Assembly (NCBI RefSeq): GCF_009601685.2 | Contig: NZ_CP045701.2 | Span: 6,014,001 to 6,078,000, forward strand | DNA length: 64,000 nt | Source: Pseudomonas brassicacearum | GTDB taxonomy: Bacteria > Pseudomonadota > Gammaproteobacteria > Pseudomonadales > Pseudomonadaceae | Direction of reading: 5' to 3' | Part shown: positions 10,099-19,709 of the stretch, piece after piece | Layout of the letters: each line of letters begins with the position of its first letter | How positions within the stretch are numbered: the stretch's first letter is position 1 | Made by a program: the position numbers and the translations under genes | Notes under the pieces: generated by a model | The model's database searches: none | The model's input: the letters and a program-made list of their open reading frames with translations, nothing else | Told to the model about the DNA's origin: nothing

Positions 10099-11424
10099 TC
10101 AACCCGTGGCGGCTTCCATGCGCACCGCGCCGCGGCGGTTCTGCCCGAAGGCAATCACACAGTTGCGCCCCGCTCCCTTGGCGTTATAAAGCGCCTGGTC
10201 GGCGGACTTGAGCACTTCTTCAGGCGTGCGTTGCTCGAGGCGCTCCGCTACGCCGATGCTGACCGTCACCGAGACGCTGGAGGCGCCTGCGCCGGAGCGA
10301 CGCTGACGACCTTGTTGATCATCCTGGGGACGGCTGTCGGGATTGCGCAGCTGGATGGCATACGTTTCGATGGACTGGCGGATGACCTCCAGATGGGGCA
10401 TGCACTCGTCGATGGTCTTGCCTGCAAACACCAGGGCAAATTCCTCGCCGCCGTAGCGATACGCCCTACCGCCACCGCCGATCTTCGACAATTTGCTGGC
10501 GACCAGGCGCAACACCTGATCGCCCACGTCGTGGCCGTGGGTGTCGTTGAATTTCTTGAAGTGATCCACGTCGCTCATCGCCAACACATAATTACGCCCC
10601 AGGCGCTGCATGCGTTCATTCAACGCCCGGCGCCCAGGCAGGCCGGTGAGTTCGTCACGGAACGCCATTTGGTAGGCCTCGTGGGCGACCGCGGCGGCGA
10701 TCATCAACATCACCTGGCTGCACATGATGTTCAGGGTGAACGGCAGGATGAAGGTTTTCGGCAACATCCAGAACAACCCCAGCAACCCCACCAATTGCGC
10801 AGCATGCAATGGCCGAGGGTGACGCCAGTATTGCCAGGCCAGCAACAGGAATGCGGCTGCGAACATCGGGTAAGACAATTGGATCAGGCTCATCCAGGCG
10901 CCGTGCAACGCCGGCCAGCGGATCTCCGAAAGCCACAACAGCAGGGCCTGGGGAAAGCGCTGCTCCAGGGCCAGCGCCACACTGCCGAAAACCAGCAGCA
11001 CGGCGAACCGCGCCACCATGTCCTGGAACAGGTGGGTGCGCTCCTGCCACGCCGCGAACAAGCCGAACAACAGCGGCAGCAACAGGCAAACGAGATGGAA
11101 CACCACCGCCGCGTCTTCGCGCACCTTGCCGTTATCGCGGTAGAAGTCAGTCTGGGTGTCCAAGAGGAAGTAGGCGATATACACCGTGACCATCAGAAAC
11201 AGCTCACGTTGACGTCGGTAAACGGCGCAATACGCTCCGCCCAGCAATAACACCAGCGTCGGCAGGACGTTGAACAGCGAGGTGAAGAAAACGTTGAGAT
11301 CCTTGACGTACGCAGCCGCAAGCCCCGCCAGCAATAGCAGTAATGACGGTAGGAAATGGCTTAGACGTACAGCGGAAGAACGCGGCAAGGGTAAAGCTCC
11401 GACCCGGCTAATCAAAGATGGCAT
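10099..11424 (-). CDS. Membrane diguanylate cyclase with GGEEF domain
   Basis: This 441-residue protein has about seven hydrophobic segments in residues 20-245, then a GGDEF domain: DELTGLPGRRAL from about 257 and the active-site GGEEF at 325-329. It should make cyclic-di-GMP at the inner membrane. The product-inhibition I-site (RxxD upstream of GGEEF) is absent; the corresponding stretch is a run of glycines, so feedback inhibition is unlikely. A polar insert of about 20 residues (around 355-380) interrupts the domain before SIGVA. It separates two acyl-CoA dehydrogenase genes. A perfect CRP/Vfr-type site precedes it. Confidence 0.92.
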   Translation of the reverse strand: MPSLISRVGALPLPRSSAVRLSHFLPSLLLLLAGLAAAYVKDLNVFFTSLFNVLPTLVLLLGGAYCAVYRRQRELFLMVTVYIAYFLLDTQTDFYRDNGKVREDAAVVFHLVCLLLPLLFGLFAAWQERTHLFQDMVARFAVLLVFGSVALALEQRFPQALLLWLSEIRWPALHGAWMSLIQLSYPMFAAAFLLLAWQYWRHPRPLHAAQLVGLLGLFWMLPKTFILPFTLNIMCSQVMLMIAAAVAHEAYQMAFRDELTGLPGRRALNERMQRLGRNYVLAMSDVDHFKKFNDTHGHDVGDQVLRLVASKLSKIGGGGRAYRYGGEEFALVFAGKTIDECMPHLEVIRQSIETYAIQLRNPDSRPQDDQQGRQRRSGAGASSVSVTVSIGVAERLEQRTPEEVLKSADQALYNAKGAGRNCVIAFGQNRRGAVRMEAATG

Positions 11425-11458
11425 TGTGCCTGCAACTGGCGCAGTAAGGCACGCCAGA

Positions 11459-11474
11459 TGTGACAGATGTCACA
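11459..11474 (-). promoter_or_regulatory. Perfect CRP/Vfr-type site upstream of the diguanylate cyclase
   Basis: TGTGACAGATGTCACA matches the consensus TGTGA-N6-TCACA in all ten fixed positions. It lies 35-50 bp before the ATG of the diguanylate cyclase. Pseudomonads carry the CRP homologue Vfr. At this distance it could overlap the promoter, so activation or repression are both possible. Confidence 0.7.
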
Positions 11475-11558
11475 CTGCCATCCCTGTAACGGCAGGAGGG
11501 AATGTTTTCTTAGGGTTCTGTTTGATGAATGTTTTTTCGAAATATTTAGAGATCCGCT

Positions 11559-11646
11559 GTGTGCGGGCTTGCTCGCGAAAGCGGTGGGTCAGCTTGCATT
11601 GATGTTGGATGTGCCGCCTTCGCGAGCAGGCCCGCTCCCACAAGGG
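11559..11646. repeat. REPIN, family A variant
   Basis: Left unit GTGTGCGGGCTTGCTCGCGA and right unit TTCGCGAGCAGGCCCGCTCC are inverted around about 40 bp. It occupies the gap between the diguanylate cyclase and the third acyl-CoA dehydrogenase. Confidence 0.8.
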
Positions 11647-11664
11647 GATTTGCGACAGGCATGA

Positions 11665-11698
11665 AAAAGCCGCTGCTCCCGAAGAAGCAGCGGCTTTT
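11665..11698 (-). terminator. Terminator after acyl-CoA dehydrogenase 3
   Basis: A 13-bp perfect stem, AAAAGCCGCTGCT (11665-11677) and AGCAGCGGCTTTT (11686-11698), has an 8-nt loop. On the minus strand it ends in TTTTTC. It starts 19 bp after the stop of the gene ending at 11717. The symmetric A and T runs would let it work in both directions. Confidence 0.9.
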
Positions 11699-11716
11699 AG
11701 AAGAAGCGCGTGAGGC

Positions 11717-13522
11717 TTAGTAGCCCAGCGCGAAGTCCTCTTCCTTCATGTCCATCAGGTTGTTGGCGCCCGACAGCATGGTTGCCACGTGGGTACGGGT
11801 ACGCGGCAGGATGCGCTGGAAGTAGAAGCGCGCGGTCTGCAGCTTGGCGGTGTAGAAGGCTTCTTCAGTGGTGCCGGCAGCGAGTTTTTCCGCCGCCAGG
11901 CGCGCCATGTCGGCCCAGAAATAGGCCAGGCAGGCGTAACCGGAGTACATCAGGTAATCCACCGATGCTGCGCCGACTTCTTCGCGATCCTTCATGGCCG
12001 CCATGCCGACCTTCATGGTCAGCTCGCCCCACTCCTTGTTCAGCGCAGCCAGGGGCTCTACGAACTCCTTGATCGCCTCGTTGCCTTCGTTGCCCTGGCA
12101 AAACTTGTGGACGATCTTGGTGAAGCCCTTGAGTGCCTCGCCCTGGGTCATCAGCACTTTACGGCCCAGCAGGTCGAGGGCCTGGATGCCCGTGGTGCCT
12201 TCGTACAGCATCGAGATACGGCTGTCGCGAACGTTCTGCTCCATGCCCCACTCGGCGATGAAGCCGTGGCCGCCATAGATCTGCACGCCATGGTTGGCCG
12301 ATTCGAAGCCGACTTCAGTCATGAACGCCTTGGCGATCGGCGTCATGAACGCCAGCAGCGCATCGGCCTTTTTCTTCTCTTCTTCATCCACGCCGTACTT
12401 GACGATGTCGACCTGCTTGGCGGTGAAGTAGACCATCGCCCGGTTACCTTCGGCGAAAGCCTTCATGGTCAGCAGCATGCGACGCACGTCAGGGTGGACG
12501 ATGATCGGATCGGCAGCCTTGTCTGGCGCTTTCGGGCCAGTCAGGGAACGCATCTGCAGGCGATCGCGAGCATATTTCAGACCACCCTGGAAGCCGATCT
12601 CGGCGTGGGCCAGGCCTTGCAGCGCGGTGCCCAGGCGTGCGGTGTTCATGAAGGTGAACATGCAGTTCAGGCCTTTGTTCGCCGGGCCGATCAGGAAACC
12701 GGTGGCCGCGTCGAAGTTCATCACGCAAGTGGCGTTGCCGTGGATGCCCATCTTGTGTTCCAGGGAACCGCAGCTCACCGCGTTGCGCTGGCCGATGGAG
12801 CCGTCGGCGTTAGGCAGGAACTTGGGAACGATGAACAGCGAGATGCCCTTGGTGCCAGCTGGTGCGTCCGGCAGGCGTGCCAGCACAATGTGGACAATGT
12901 TGTCGGCCATGTCGTGTTCGCCGGCCGAAATGAAGATCTTCGTACCGGAAACCTTGTAGGAACCGTCGGCCTGAGGCTCGGCCTTGGTGCGCAGCATGCC
13001 CAGGTCGGTGCCGCAGTGCGGTTCGGTCAGGCACATGGTGCCGGTCCATTCACCGGAAACCAGCTTGGTCAGGTAGGCCTCTTGCTGTTCGGGCGTACCG
13101 TGCTCGGAAATCGTGTTCATCGCGCCATGGGACAGGCCCGGGTACATGCCCCACGACCAGTTGGCTTCACCGACCATCTCGCTGACCGCCAGGCCCAGGG
13201 ACTCCGGCAGGCCTTGACCACCATGCTCGACGTCGTGGGCCAGGCTTGGCCAGCCGCCTTCGACGAATTGCTTGTAGGCTTGCTTGAAACCCGTCGGGGT
13301 TTTCACGCCGGACTCGCTCCAGGTGCAACCCTCGATGTCGCCCACGCGGTTCAGCGGAGCCAGCACCTGCTCACAAAACTTGGCGCCTTCTTCGAGAATG
13401 GCGTCAACCATGTCCGGAGTTGCGTCCTGGCAAGCCGGAAGGCTTTGATAATGCGCTTCGTAGCCAAGCAGTTCGTCACGAACGAAGCGAATATCACGCA
13501 AGGGGGCCTTGTAGTCAGGCAT
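11717..13522 (-). CDS. Acyl-CoA dehydrogenase, ~600-aa FadE type (paralogue 3, PA0506-like)
   Basis: This 601-residue FAD acyl-CoA dehydrogenase begins [18 protein letters not shown]. Conserved features are [13 protein letters not shown] in the beta domain and the catalytic Glu in [18 protein letters not shown] small conserved gene and bioD follow upstream, which is the PAO1 arrangement at PA0504-PA0506. PA0506 has been reported as a fatty-acyl-CoA dehydrogenase under PsrA control (from memory). Two overlapping PsrA-type sites lie 62-88 bp before this start codon, supporting the same regulation here. The upstream 278-bp gap holds its promoter. Confidence 0.92.
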   Translation of the reverse strand: MPDYKAPLRDIRFVRDELLGYEAHYQSLPACQDATPDMVDAILEEGAKFCEQVLAPLNRVGDIEGCTWSESGVKTPTGFKQAYKQFVEGGWPSLAHDVEHGGQGLPESLGLAVSEMVGEANWSWGMYPGLSHGAMNTISEHGTPEQQEAYLTKLVSGEWTGTMCLTEPHCGTDLGMLRTKAEPQADGSYKVSGTKIFISAGEHDMADNIVHIVLARLPDAPAGTKGISLFIVPKFLPNADGSIGQRNAVSCGSLEHKMGIHGNATCVMNFDAATGFLIGPANKGLNCMFTFMNTARLGTALQGLAHAEIGFQGGLKYARDRLQMRSLTGPKAPDKAADPIIVHPDVRRMLLTMKAFAEGNRAMVYFTAKQVDIVKYGVDEEEKKKADALLAFMTPIAKAFMTEVGFESANHGVQIYGGHGFIAEWGMEQNVRDSRISMLYEGTTGIQALDLLGRKVLMTQGEALKGFTKIVHKFCQGNEGNEAIKEFVEPLAALNKEWGELTMKVGMAAMKDREEVGAASVDYLMYSGYACLAYFWADMARLAAEKLAAGTTEEAFYTAKLQTARFYFQRILPRTRTHVATMLSGANNLMDMKEEDFALGY

Positions 13523-13583
13523 AGCGATAAACCTCTGCTGTTATAACCGGGAATGAGCGACCGCGTGAATTTGTTGTAGCGGT

Positions 13584-13610
13584 CAAACAGTTGTTTGAAA
13601 CATACGTTTA
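13584..13610 (-). promoter_or_regulatory. Tandem PsrA-type operators of acyl-CoA dehydrogenase 3
   Basis: CAAAC-AGTT-GTTTG (13584-13597) is an exact match to the published form [CG]AAAC-N2-4-GTTT[GC]. Sharing its last G is GAAAC-ATAC-GTTTA (13597-13610), a match but for the last base. PsrA is a TetR-type repressor released by long-chain fatty acids, and beta-oxidation genes are known targets. Confidence 0.75.
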
Positions 13611-13753
13611 CGCCCAAATCTTGTCAAGCGCCGATCTTTTGCCGTTGGTCATCAGCCAGAGAAAAATGTCGGACACAGGAAATCCATCGCGCTGAAGAAT
13701 TCAGCGATGCGCGTAGGAAAAGATTAGTTGAGCAATAAGACGTTAGAGACAAG

Positions 13754-13777
13754 AACGCCGCGAATAATCGCGGCGTT
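13754..13777 (-). terminator. Hairpin downstream of the 98-residue gene
   Basis: A perfect 10-bp stem, AACGCCGCGA / TCGCGGCGTT, has a 4-nt loop. It lies 24 bp after the stop of the minus-strand gene at 13801. The T run is short on both strands (TTTTC on plus, TTCTTG on minus), so termination strength is uncertain. Confidence 0.55.
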
Positions 13778-13800
13778 TTCGTAAAATCTGAAGCACAGGA

Positions 13801-14097
13801 TCAAGCGAAGGTATCGATCAACGTACCAAGCATTTCATCGGATGCCTTGGCGACATTCACGCCCAGTTGCACCTGGAACTTGCCTTGGGCCATTTCGACC
13901 ATGTTGCTGGCCGTGTCCGACTGCTGGCTGCGATCCACTGAACGCAGGCGATCGACCTGCAATTCAGACGACTGGCTGGTGACCGAACGCTCGATCGTGG
14001 TGTTGGCAATCTGGCCGGCCGCCTGATCGACACGGTTCTGCCCCGTCTGAATCGTGCTCAGACCGGCATAGAACGCGGTGTTTCCTGAGATTTCCAT
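13801..14097 (-). CDS. Small conserved protein with flagellar rod/hook-like termini
   Basis: This 98-residue protein begins MEISGNTAFYAGLSTIQTGQ and ends LGTLIDTFA. The N-terminus (residues 1-33, ending AAGQIANTT) resembles the heptad-rich N-terminal helix of flagellar rod and hook proteins. The C-terminal part (SNMVEMAQGKFQVQLGVNVAKASDEMLGTLID) resembles their C-terminal helix, with the central domain missing. There is no signal peptide. It lies between bioD and an acyl-CoA dehydrogenase, as PA0505 does in PAO1. No function is known to me. Confidence 0.75.
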   Translation of the reverse strand: MEISGNTAFYAGLSTIQTGQNRVDQAAGQIANTTIERSVTSQSSELQVDRLRSVDRSQQSDTASNMVEMAQGKFQVQLGVNVAKASDEMLGTLIDTFA

Positions 14098-14218
14098 AGC
14101 AGAGCTCGTCTTCTTGAAGGGTCGACTGTGGCCATTGAATCAGAACCCCGAGGAAAAGACCCGACAAAAACACTAATGGCACAGTGCCTTGCCATAGTAA
14201 AAACCTTCCCTTGGATGA

Positions 14219-14899
14219 TTAATCCAGTAGATCCAGGTGCAGATGCTCAGCCACGATATCGGCAGTGATGCCTTTGACCCTAGGCACGCGCCCCAGGCAC
14301 GGCGCAGGGAGGCGTTCGGCCAGGGTGGCGAGATTTTCTTCCAGGCGCGAGGTCTTGGGATCGATGATATTCGCCACCCAGCCGGCCAGTTGCAGGCCGT
14401 CCCGGGCGATGGCCTCGGCGGTCAGCAGCGCATGGCTGATGCACCCCAGGCGCACGCCCACCACCAGGATCACCGGCAGGCCCAGGGCAATTGCCAGGTC
14501 CGAGAGATTGTCCTGATCGGCCAACGGCACGCGCCAACCGCCCGCGCCCTCTATCAAGGTGAAATCGGCCTTCAGGGCCAGCAACTCACGCATCGGTCCC
14601 AGCAAGGATTGCACCGTCAGCGCCACGCCGGCCTCCCGGGCGGCCAGATGCGGCGCTATTGCCGGTTCGAACGCCACCGGATTGACCTGTGCATAAGTCA
14701 GCGGTATCGAGCATTCGGCCAGCAAGGCCAAGGCATCGGCGTTGCGCAGCCCCTTGGGCGTTACGTCGCAACCCGAGGCCACGGGTTTTCCGGCAGCCGT
14801 GCTCATGCCAGCCTGCCGCGCAGCATGCAGCAGACCCGCCGCGACGGTGGTCTTGCCCACGTCGGTGTCAGTGCCGGTAATGAAATAGGCCTGGCTCAT
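14219..14899 (-). CDS. bioD: Dethiobiotin synthetase BioD
   Basis: This 226-residue ATP-dependent carboxylase closes the ureido ring of dethiobiotin from DAPA and CO2. The P-loop is [10 protein letters not shown] near residue 8, followed by AAGKPVASG and later [10 protein letters not shown], all family hallmarks. It is the last gene of bioBFHCD. Its start overlaps the bioC stop by 4 bp (ATGA type). Confidence 0.96.
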   Translation of the reverse strand: MSQAYFITGTDTDVGKTTVAAGLLHAARQAGMSTAAGKPVASGCDVTPKGLRNADALALLAECSIPLTYAQVNPVAFEPAIAPHLAAREAGVALTVQSLLGPMRELLALKADFTLIEGAGGWRVPLADQDNLSDLAIALGLPVILVVGVRLGCISHALLTAEAIARDGLQLAGWVANIIDPKTSRLEENLATLAERLPAPCLGRVPRVKGITADIVAEHLHLDLLD

Positions 14900-15708
14900 A
14901 GCGGTTTCTCCAAAACGGCGTAGACCACCTGGTAAGTCGCCGGCAGCCCCTGCACCTGACGAAACTGCTCATAGGCTTCGACCAGCGCCAGGATTCGCGC
15001 CCTGCCGGTCAAGCCGCCGGGACGGCCGGGGTTCAGATTGTGGGCGCCCAAGGCTTTCAATTCGTGAGTCAGGCTGCGCACGTCGGGGTAATGCAACACA
15101 TGGGGACGGTTTTCAAGACTGACGACATTCAGCCCGCTGTCCGCGCAAAGGTGTTGATATGTCTCGAACGCCCGGAAACGGTTGACGTGCACCAAGCCAT
15201 CCACCTGACGCCAACTGTCACGCAATTCGTACAGAGTGCCCACGCAGAGGCTGGTAAAGGCAAACACCCCACCCGGTTTCAACACACGATGGGCCTCGCT
15301 CAGCACCGAGGCAAAATCCGCACACCACTGCACTGCCAGGCTGGAAAATACCAGGTCGCAGCTCGCCGCTTGCAAAGGCAACCGCTCCGCGTCGCCAGCA
15401 ACAAAATGCGCGGCGCCACCTTGGGGACGAGCATGGTTGAGCATGCCTTCGGCAATGTCCAATGCCAGGCCGGAGGTCACGCCAAAACGCACGCCCAGGG
15501 CCCGGGTGAAATAGCCGGTGCCGCACCCCAGGTCCAGCCAACGCGGCGGGATGAACGAAGTCGGCAAGCGCCCGAGCAACTGTTGGCCCACGTCACGCTG
15601 CAGTTCGGCCACGCTGTCATAGCTGGTTGCCGCCCGGGAAAACGAAGCCGCCACCTGGCGCTTGTCGGGCAAGGCACCGGGCAATTTGGGAAGAGACAGA
15701 TCAGTCAT
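14896..15708 (-). CDS. bioC: Malonyl-ACP O-methyltransferase BioC
   Basis: This 270-residue SAM-dependent methyltransferase masks the malonyl carboxyl so that fatty-acid synthesis can make the pimeloyl chain. The SAM-binding motif is [16 protein letters not shown], preceded by the family N-terminus [23 protein letters not shown] chose the second ATG at 15708 ([11 protein letters not shown]); an ATG 12 bp upstream adds only MSPA, and neither has a strong ribosome site. The gene starts 8 bp inside bioH. Confidence 0.93.
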   Translation of the reverse strand: MTDLSLPKLPGALPDKRQVAASFSRAATSYDSVAELQRDVGQQLLGRLPTSFIPPRWLDLGCGTGYFTRALGVRFGVTSGLALDIAEGMLNHARPQGGAAHFVAGDAERLPLQAASCDLVFSSLAVQWCADFASVLSEAHRVLKPGGVFAFTSLCVGTLYELRDSWRQVDGLVHVNRFRAFETYQHLCADSGLNVVSLENRPHVLHYPDVRSLTHELKALGAHNLNPGRPGGLTGRARILALVEAYEQFRQVQGLPATYQVVYAVLEKPL

Positions 15709-16432
15709 CGCCGGACTCATGCAAAAAAGCCTGGATCGCCCCCGCTACACCGTGCGGGTCCTCCAGAAGGAATCCGTGGCCGGCCTGTTCGATCAGACCG
15801 ATTTCAACATCCGGCAGCAAAACCAGCAATTGAGTCGCGGCCTCAGCCGGCACCAGGGCATCGAGCCCGGCAAACAGATGCAGTTGCGGGCCACGAAAGC
15901 TTTGCAATGCGGCGCGCGTGTCCAATTGCGCCAGCAGTTCGAGCCCGGCCATCAAGACCTCGGGCGACGTACTCGGCGCCCCGGCCAATAACAACCGCGA
16001 CAACCCGCGTGGATCGCTGCCGCCCTGGGCGCACAGCAAACTGAAGCGCTTGAGGGTCTGGCGAGGGTCGGCCGCACAGCTGGCGAGAAAGCCATCGAAG
16101 GTCTGGCCGTCCATCGCGCTCGGCCACTGTTCATGGGCGACAAACGACGGATTGCTCGCCAGGGTCAACAGGCCGCAGCAGCGCTCACCCCGACGCGCCG
16201 CCAACGCCGAGGCCAACATGCCGCCCAGGGACCAACCGCCCAACCAAGCGTCCTGGGGCACGGTGGCGTCCAATTCTTCGAGCCATTCACCCGGATCGTT
16301 CGAGACCAACGCCGGCAACGGTTCGATTTCCACTCGCAGGTGTTCGTCGAGCCCTTGCAACGCCGCCGCCAGCGGCTCCAGCGGTGAAACGCCCAAGCCC
16401 CAGCCCGGCAACAATATCAGTCGATCACGCAT
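15701..16432 (-). CDS. bioH: Pimeloyl-ACP methyl ester esterase BioH
   Basis: This 243-residue alpha/beta hydrolase removes the methyl group from pimeloyl-ACP methyl ester. The nucleophile is Ser68 in GGWSLGGM, with a later GLDALVP Asp and AGHGFLLE His. It begins [14 protein letters not shown] at 16432, overlapping the bioF stop by 8 bp. A longer frame upstream lies wholly inside bioF and is not needed. Confidence 0.95.
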   Translation of the reverse strand: MRDRLILLPGWGLGVSPLEPLAAALQGLDEHLRVEIEPLPALVSNDPGEWLEELDATVPQDAWLGGWSLGGMLASALAARRGERCCGLLTLASNPSFVAHEQWPSAMDGQTFDGFLASCAADPRQTLKRFSLLCAQGGSDPRGLSRLLLAGAPSTSPEVLMAGLELLAQLDTRAALQSFRGPQLHLFAGLDALVPAEAATQLLVLLPDVEIGLIEQAGHGFLLEDPHGVAGAIQAFLHESGDD

Positions 16433-17603
16433 CGCTTGGCTCCGGTCCCAACAGGGCAAAACACTCGGCCAGTGCATTCAACAATAGCTGCACCTGGGCC
16501 TCGCTGTGGGCGGCGGTCAGGGTCACGCGCAAACGGGCGCTGCCGGCCGGCACGGTGGGCGGGCGGATCGCCGTGACCATCAACCCGCGCTCACGCAGCA
16601 TCTGCGACAGGCGCATGGCCCGCCCCGCATCGCCAATCAGGATCGGCTGGATCGGCGTGAAGCTGTCCATCAAGTGCAGGCCGATCTGCTCGGCGCCCTG
16701 GCGGAACTGGCGGATCAGCAGCTGCAAATGCTCACGCCGCCAATGCTCGCTGCGCAGCAGTTCAAGGCTCTTGAGCGTGGCACAGGCCAGGGCCGGCGGT
16801 TGGCTGGTGGTGTAGATGTAGGGGCGAGCGAACTGGATCAGGCTCTCGATCAACTCTTCACTGCCGGCGACAAAAGCCCCGGCGGTACCAAAGGCCTTGC
16901 CCAGGGTGCCCACCAACACCGGCACGTCATCCTGGCTCAAGCCAAAATGCTCGACGATACCGCCGCCATGAGCCCCCAATGGACCGAAGCCGTGGGCATC
17001 GTCGACCATCAGCCAGGCGCCCTTGGCCTTGGCTTCACGGGCCAGGGCGGGCAGGTCGGCAATGTCGCCGTCCATGCTGAAGACGCCGTCGGTGACCACC
17101 AGGGTATTGCCGGTGGCTTTCTCCAGGCGGCTGGCCAGGCTCTGGGCATCGTTGTGCAGGTAACGGTTGAAACGCGCACCGGACAACAGCCCGGCGTCGA
17201 GCAGCGACGCATGATTGAGGCGGTCTTCCAGCACCGTGTCGCCCTGCCCCACCAGCGCGGTGACCGCGCCGAGGTTGGCCATGTAACCGGTGGTGAACAG
17301 CAACGCCCGCGGGCGGCCGGTCAGGTCAGCCAAGGCTTCTTCCAGGGCGTGATGAGGGCTGCTGTGGCCGATCACCAAATGAGAGGCGCCACCACCGACA
17401 CCCCAACGCAGCGCCCCGGCGCGCCAAGCTTCGATCACTTGCGGGTGATTGGCCAAGCCCAGGTAATCGTTGTTGCAGAACGCCAGCAACGGCTGGCCGT
17501 CCACCACCACTTCCGGGCCCTGCGGGCTTTCGAGCAGCGGGCGCTGGCGATAGAGGTTGTCGGCACGACGGGCAGCCAGGCGTGCGGCGAGATCGAAGGG
17601 CAT
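16425..17603 (-). CDS. bioF: 8-amino-7-oxononanoate synthase BioF
   Basis: This 392-residue PLP enzyme condenses pimeloyl-ACP with L-alanine. The PLP lysine is Lys236 in [11 protein letters not shown]. The cofactor Asp/His are in [12 protein letters not shown] and the acyl-pocket segment is [11 protein letters not shown]. It follows bioB after a 162-bp gap containing a REPIN, and is then tightly packed with bioH, bioC and bioD. Confidence 0.96.
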   Translation of the reverse strand: MPFDLAARLAARRADNLYRQRPLLESPQGPEVVVDGQPLLAFCNNDYLGLANHPQVIEAWRAGALRWGVGGGASHLVIGHSSPHHALEEALADLTGRPRALLFTTGYMANLGAVTALVGQGDTVLEDRLNHASLLDAGLLSGARFNRYLHNDAQSLASRLEKATGNTLVVTDGVFSMDGDIADLPALAREAKAKGAWLMVDDAHGFGPLGAHGGGIVEHFGLSQDDVPVLVGTLGKAFGTAGAFVAGSEELIESLIQFARPYIYTTSQPPALACATLKSLELLRSEHWRREHLQLLIRQFRQGAEQIGLHLMDSFTPIQPILIGDAGRAMRLSQMLRERGLMVTAIRPPTVPAGSARLRVTLTAAHSEAQVQLLLNALAECFALLGPEPSDA

Positions 17604-17641
17604 GCAGGCCTCAACTGTTTAAAGATTGGCCAAAGCCCCTT

Positions 17642-17731
17642 GCGGGAGCGAGCTTGCTCGCGATGAGGCCATTACATTCAACATTTCTGTCGGCTGTTAT
17701 ACCGCCATCGCGAGCAAGCTCGCTCCCACAG
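17642..17731. repeat. REPIN, family A, between bioB and bioF
   Basis: GCGGGAGCGAGCTTGCTCGC at the left and its inverted partner CGAGCAAGCTCGCTCCCACA at the right are separated by about 40 bp. It lies inside the bio operon and could form an mRNA stem-loop that sets the bioB to bioF ratio. Confidence 0.85.
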
Positions 17732-17765
17732 GGTCTTGCATTCCAATCCGGGAATCGGTGAGTGG

Positions 17766-18821
17766 TCAAACAGCGGCGTTATAGAACTGCTCGCTGCTCT
17801 TTTGCTCCACCAGCGCCTGTTCAATCGCTGCCTGGTGCACTTCGTCGGCATGTTCTTCGCGGGCTTCGGGCTGGATGCCCAGGCGTGCGAACAACTGCAT
17901 GTCCTTGTCAGCTTGCGGGTTGGCGGTGGTCAACAGCTTGTCGCCATAGAAAATCGAGTTCGCACCGGCCAGGAACGCCAAGGACTGCATCTGCTCGTTC
18001 ATCGCTTCACGGCCAGCGGACAGGCGCACGTGGGACTGGGGCATCATGATTCGCGCCACGGCGAGCATGCGGATGAAGTCGAATGGATCGACGTCCTCGG
18101 CATTCTCCAGCGGCGTGCCGACGACTTTGACCAGCATGTTGATCGGCACCGATTCCGGGTGTTCCGGCAGGTTCGCCAGTTGGATCAGCAGGTTGGCGCG
18201 GTCGTCCAGGGATTCGCCCATGCCGAGGATGCCGCCGGAGCAGATCTTCATCCCCGAATCACGCACATAGGCCAGGGTTTGCAGGCGCTCGCTGTAGGTG
18301 CGCGTGGTGATGATGCTGCCGTAGAACTCCGGCGAGGTGTCGAGGTTGTGGTTGTAGTAATCCAGGCCGGCCTGGGCCAGCGCTTCGGTCTGTTCCTGGT
18401 CGAGGCGGCCCAGGGTCATGCAGGTTTCCAGGCCCATGGCCTTCACGCCTTTGACCATTTCCAGCACATAAGGCATGTCCTTGGCCGACGGGTGCTTCCA
18501 GGCCGCGCCCATGCAGAAACGGGTCGAACCGATGGCCTTGGCGCGCGCGGCCTCTTCGAGGACCTTCTGCACTTCGAGCAATTTCTCTTTATCCAGGCCG
18601 GTGTTGTAGTGACCGGACTGCGGACAATATTTGCAATCTTCCGGGCATGCGCCGGTCTTGATCGACAGCAGCGTGGAAACCTGGACGCGGTTGGCGTCGA
18701 AGTGCGCGCGGTGCACGGTCTGCGCCTGGAACAGCAAGTCATTGAATGGCTGGACGAAGAGTGCTTTGACTTCGGCCAAAGACCAGTCATGACGCAGGTT
18801 GGCAGTGGTGCTGGCGCTCAT
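17766..18821 (-). CDS. bioB: Biotin synthase BioB
   Basis: This 351-residue radical SAM enzyme inserts sulfur into dethiobiotin. The [4Fe-4S] motif is CPEDCKYC (Cys59, 63, 66). The second-cluster ligands lie in the conserved segments around FCMGAA, ETCMTLG and SGRxAM-like LSAGREAM. I chose the start at 18821 because AAGGAA lies 8 nt upstream and the product begins [16 protein letters not shown] frame extension to 18923 would run through the operator. First gene of the operon. Confidence 0.96.
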   Translation of the reverse strand: MSASTTANLRHDWSLAEVKALFVQPFNDLLFQAQTVHRAHFDANRVQVSTLLSIKTGACPEDCKYCPQSGHYNTGLDKEKLLEVQKVLEEAARAKAIGSTRFCMGAAWKHPSAKDMPYVLEMVKGVKAMGLETCMTLGRLDQEQTEALAQAGLDYYNHNLDTSPEFYGSIITTRTYSERLQTLAYVRDSGMKICSGGILGMGESLDDRANLLIQLANLPEHPESVPINMLVKVVGTPLENAEDVDPFDFIRMLAVARIMMPQSHVRLSAGREAMNEQMQSLAFLAGANSIFYGDKLLTTANPQADKDMQLFARLGIQPEAREEHADEVHQAAIEQALVEQKSSEQFYNAAV

Positions 18822-18911
18822 GGGCAATTCCTTGATTATGCTTGGCTGGCCCCTGGAGGATGGAATACCCACAGGGGCGACACGGATGTTCGGCATATTT
18901 AAGGAAGAGTC

Positions 18912-19652
18912 ATGCGCTGTCAACCACGATACAAAGGACCGGTTTACATCTGGTTAAAAAACAAACAATTCTGTTTGCTGTGTGGCGAAAGCACCGATAC
19001 GCCGCAGCCCATCTGCACGCCCTGTGAAAGCGAGCTGCCCTGGCTCGGCGATCAATGCAGCGTCTGCGCCCTGCCGCTGCCCATGGCCGGACTGCGTTGC
19101 GGACAATGCGCCTCACAGCCGCCGGCCTTCGAGCGGGTCCTGGCGCCCTGGGCCTACGATTTCCCGGTGGACAGCCTGATCACCCGTTTCAAGCATCAAG
19201 CGAAATGGCCCCTGGGTCGGCTGTTAGGCGAATTGCTGGCGCAGTCGCTGCAGCATCACTTCGACGAAGGGCTGGAACGGCCCGACGCACTGGTACCGGT
19301 GCCACTGGCGACCCGGCGTTTGCGCCAGCGCGGTTTCAACCAGGCGGCGCTGCTGGCCCGCTGGCTCAGTGGGCCGTTGGCGATCCCTTGCGAAGAACAC
19401 CTGCTGCGACGCACCCAGGACACGCCCGCACAACAGGCACTCGATGCCAGGGCCCGACGGCGAAACCTGCGTCAGGCCTTTGCCCTGGCACCCCAGACTG
19501 CGTTGCGCAACCGTCACCTGGCGTTGGTCGACGACGTGCTCACCACGGGGGCCACCGCCCAGGCACTGGCCGCCCTGCTGCTCGATGCCGGCGCTGCGCG
19601 GGTCGATGTGTACTGCCTGGCCCGCACGCCGAAACCCGGTGACATGGCTTGA
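18912..19652 (+). CDS. comF: ComF family phosphoribosyltransferase-like protein
   Basis: This 246-residue protein has an N-terminal zinc-ribbon with CLLC, CTPC, CSVC and CGQC pairs (about residues 21-65), then a phosphoribosyltransferase domain ending in [17 protein letters not shown], the PRPP-binding motif. ComF proteins are needed for DNA uptake in competent bacteria, probably on the cytoplasmic side. The ATG at 18912 has a good AAGGAAGAG ribosome site. The first 13 codons overlap a BirA-like operator serving the divergent bioB gene. Confidence 0.9.
   Translation: MRCQPRYKGPVYIWLKNKQFCLLCGESTDTPQPICTPCESELPWLGDQCSVCALPLPMAGLRCGQCASQPPAFERVLAPWAYDFPVDSLITRFKHQAKWPLGRLLGELLAQSLQHHFDEGLERPDALVPVPLATRRLRQRGFNQAALLARWLSGPLAIPCEEHLLRRTQDTPAQQALDARARRRNLRQAFALAPQTALRNRHLALVDDVLTTGATAQALAALLLDAGAARVDVYCLARTPKPGDMA
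18917..18949 (-). promoter_or_regulatory. Candidate BirA (biotin repressor) operator
   Basis: Minus-strand half-sites ATGTAAACC (18949-18941) and GGTTGACAG (18925-18917) are 15 bp apart. The bacterial BirA consensus is TTGTAAACC-N14-16-GGTTTACAA, so the halves match 8 of 9 and 7 of 9. The site lies 96-128 bp upstream of the bioB start and wholly within the first codons of comF. Confidence 0.65.
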
Positions 19653-19709
19653 CGCGCCGCGCCCGAGGCGCCAACGTCCATTCATCGACCTTTACAGCAG
19701 TTTTCCGTC

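Noticed and set aside
18822..18911. Upstream extension of BioB to 18923
   Set aside because: It would place the start inside comF and the operator. The ATG at 18821 has a good ribosome site and the conserved N-terminus.
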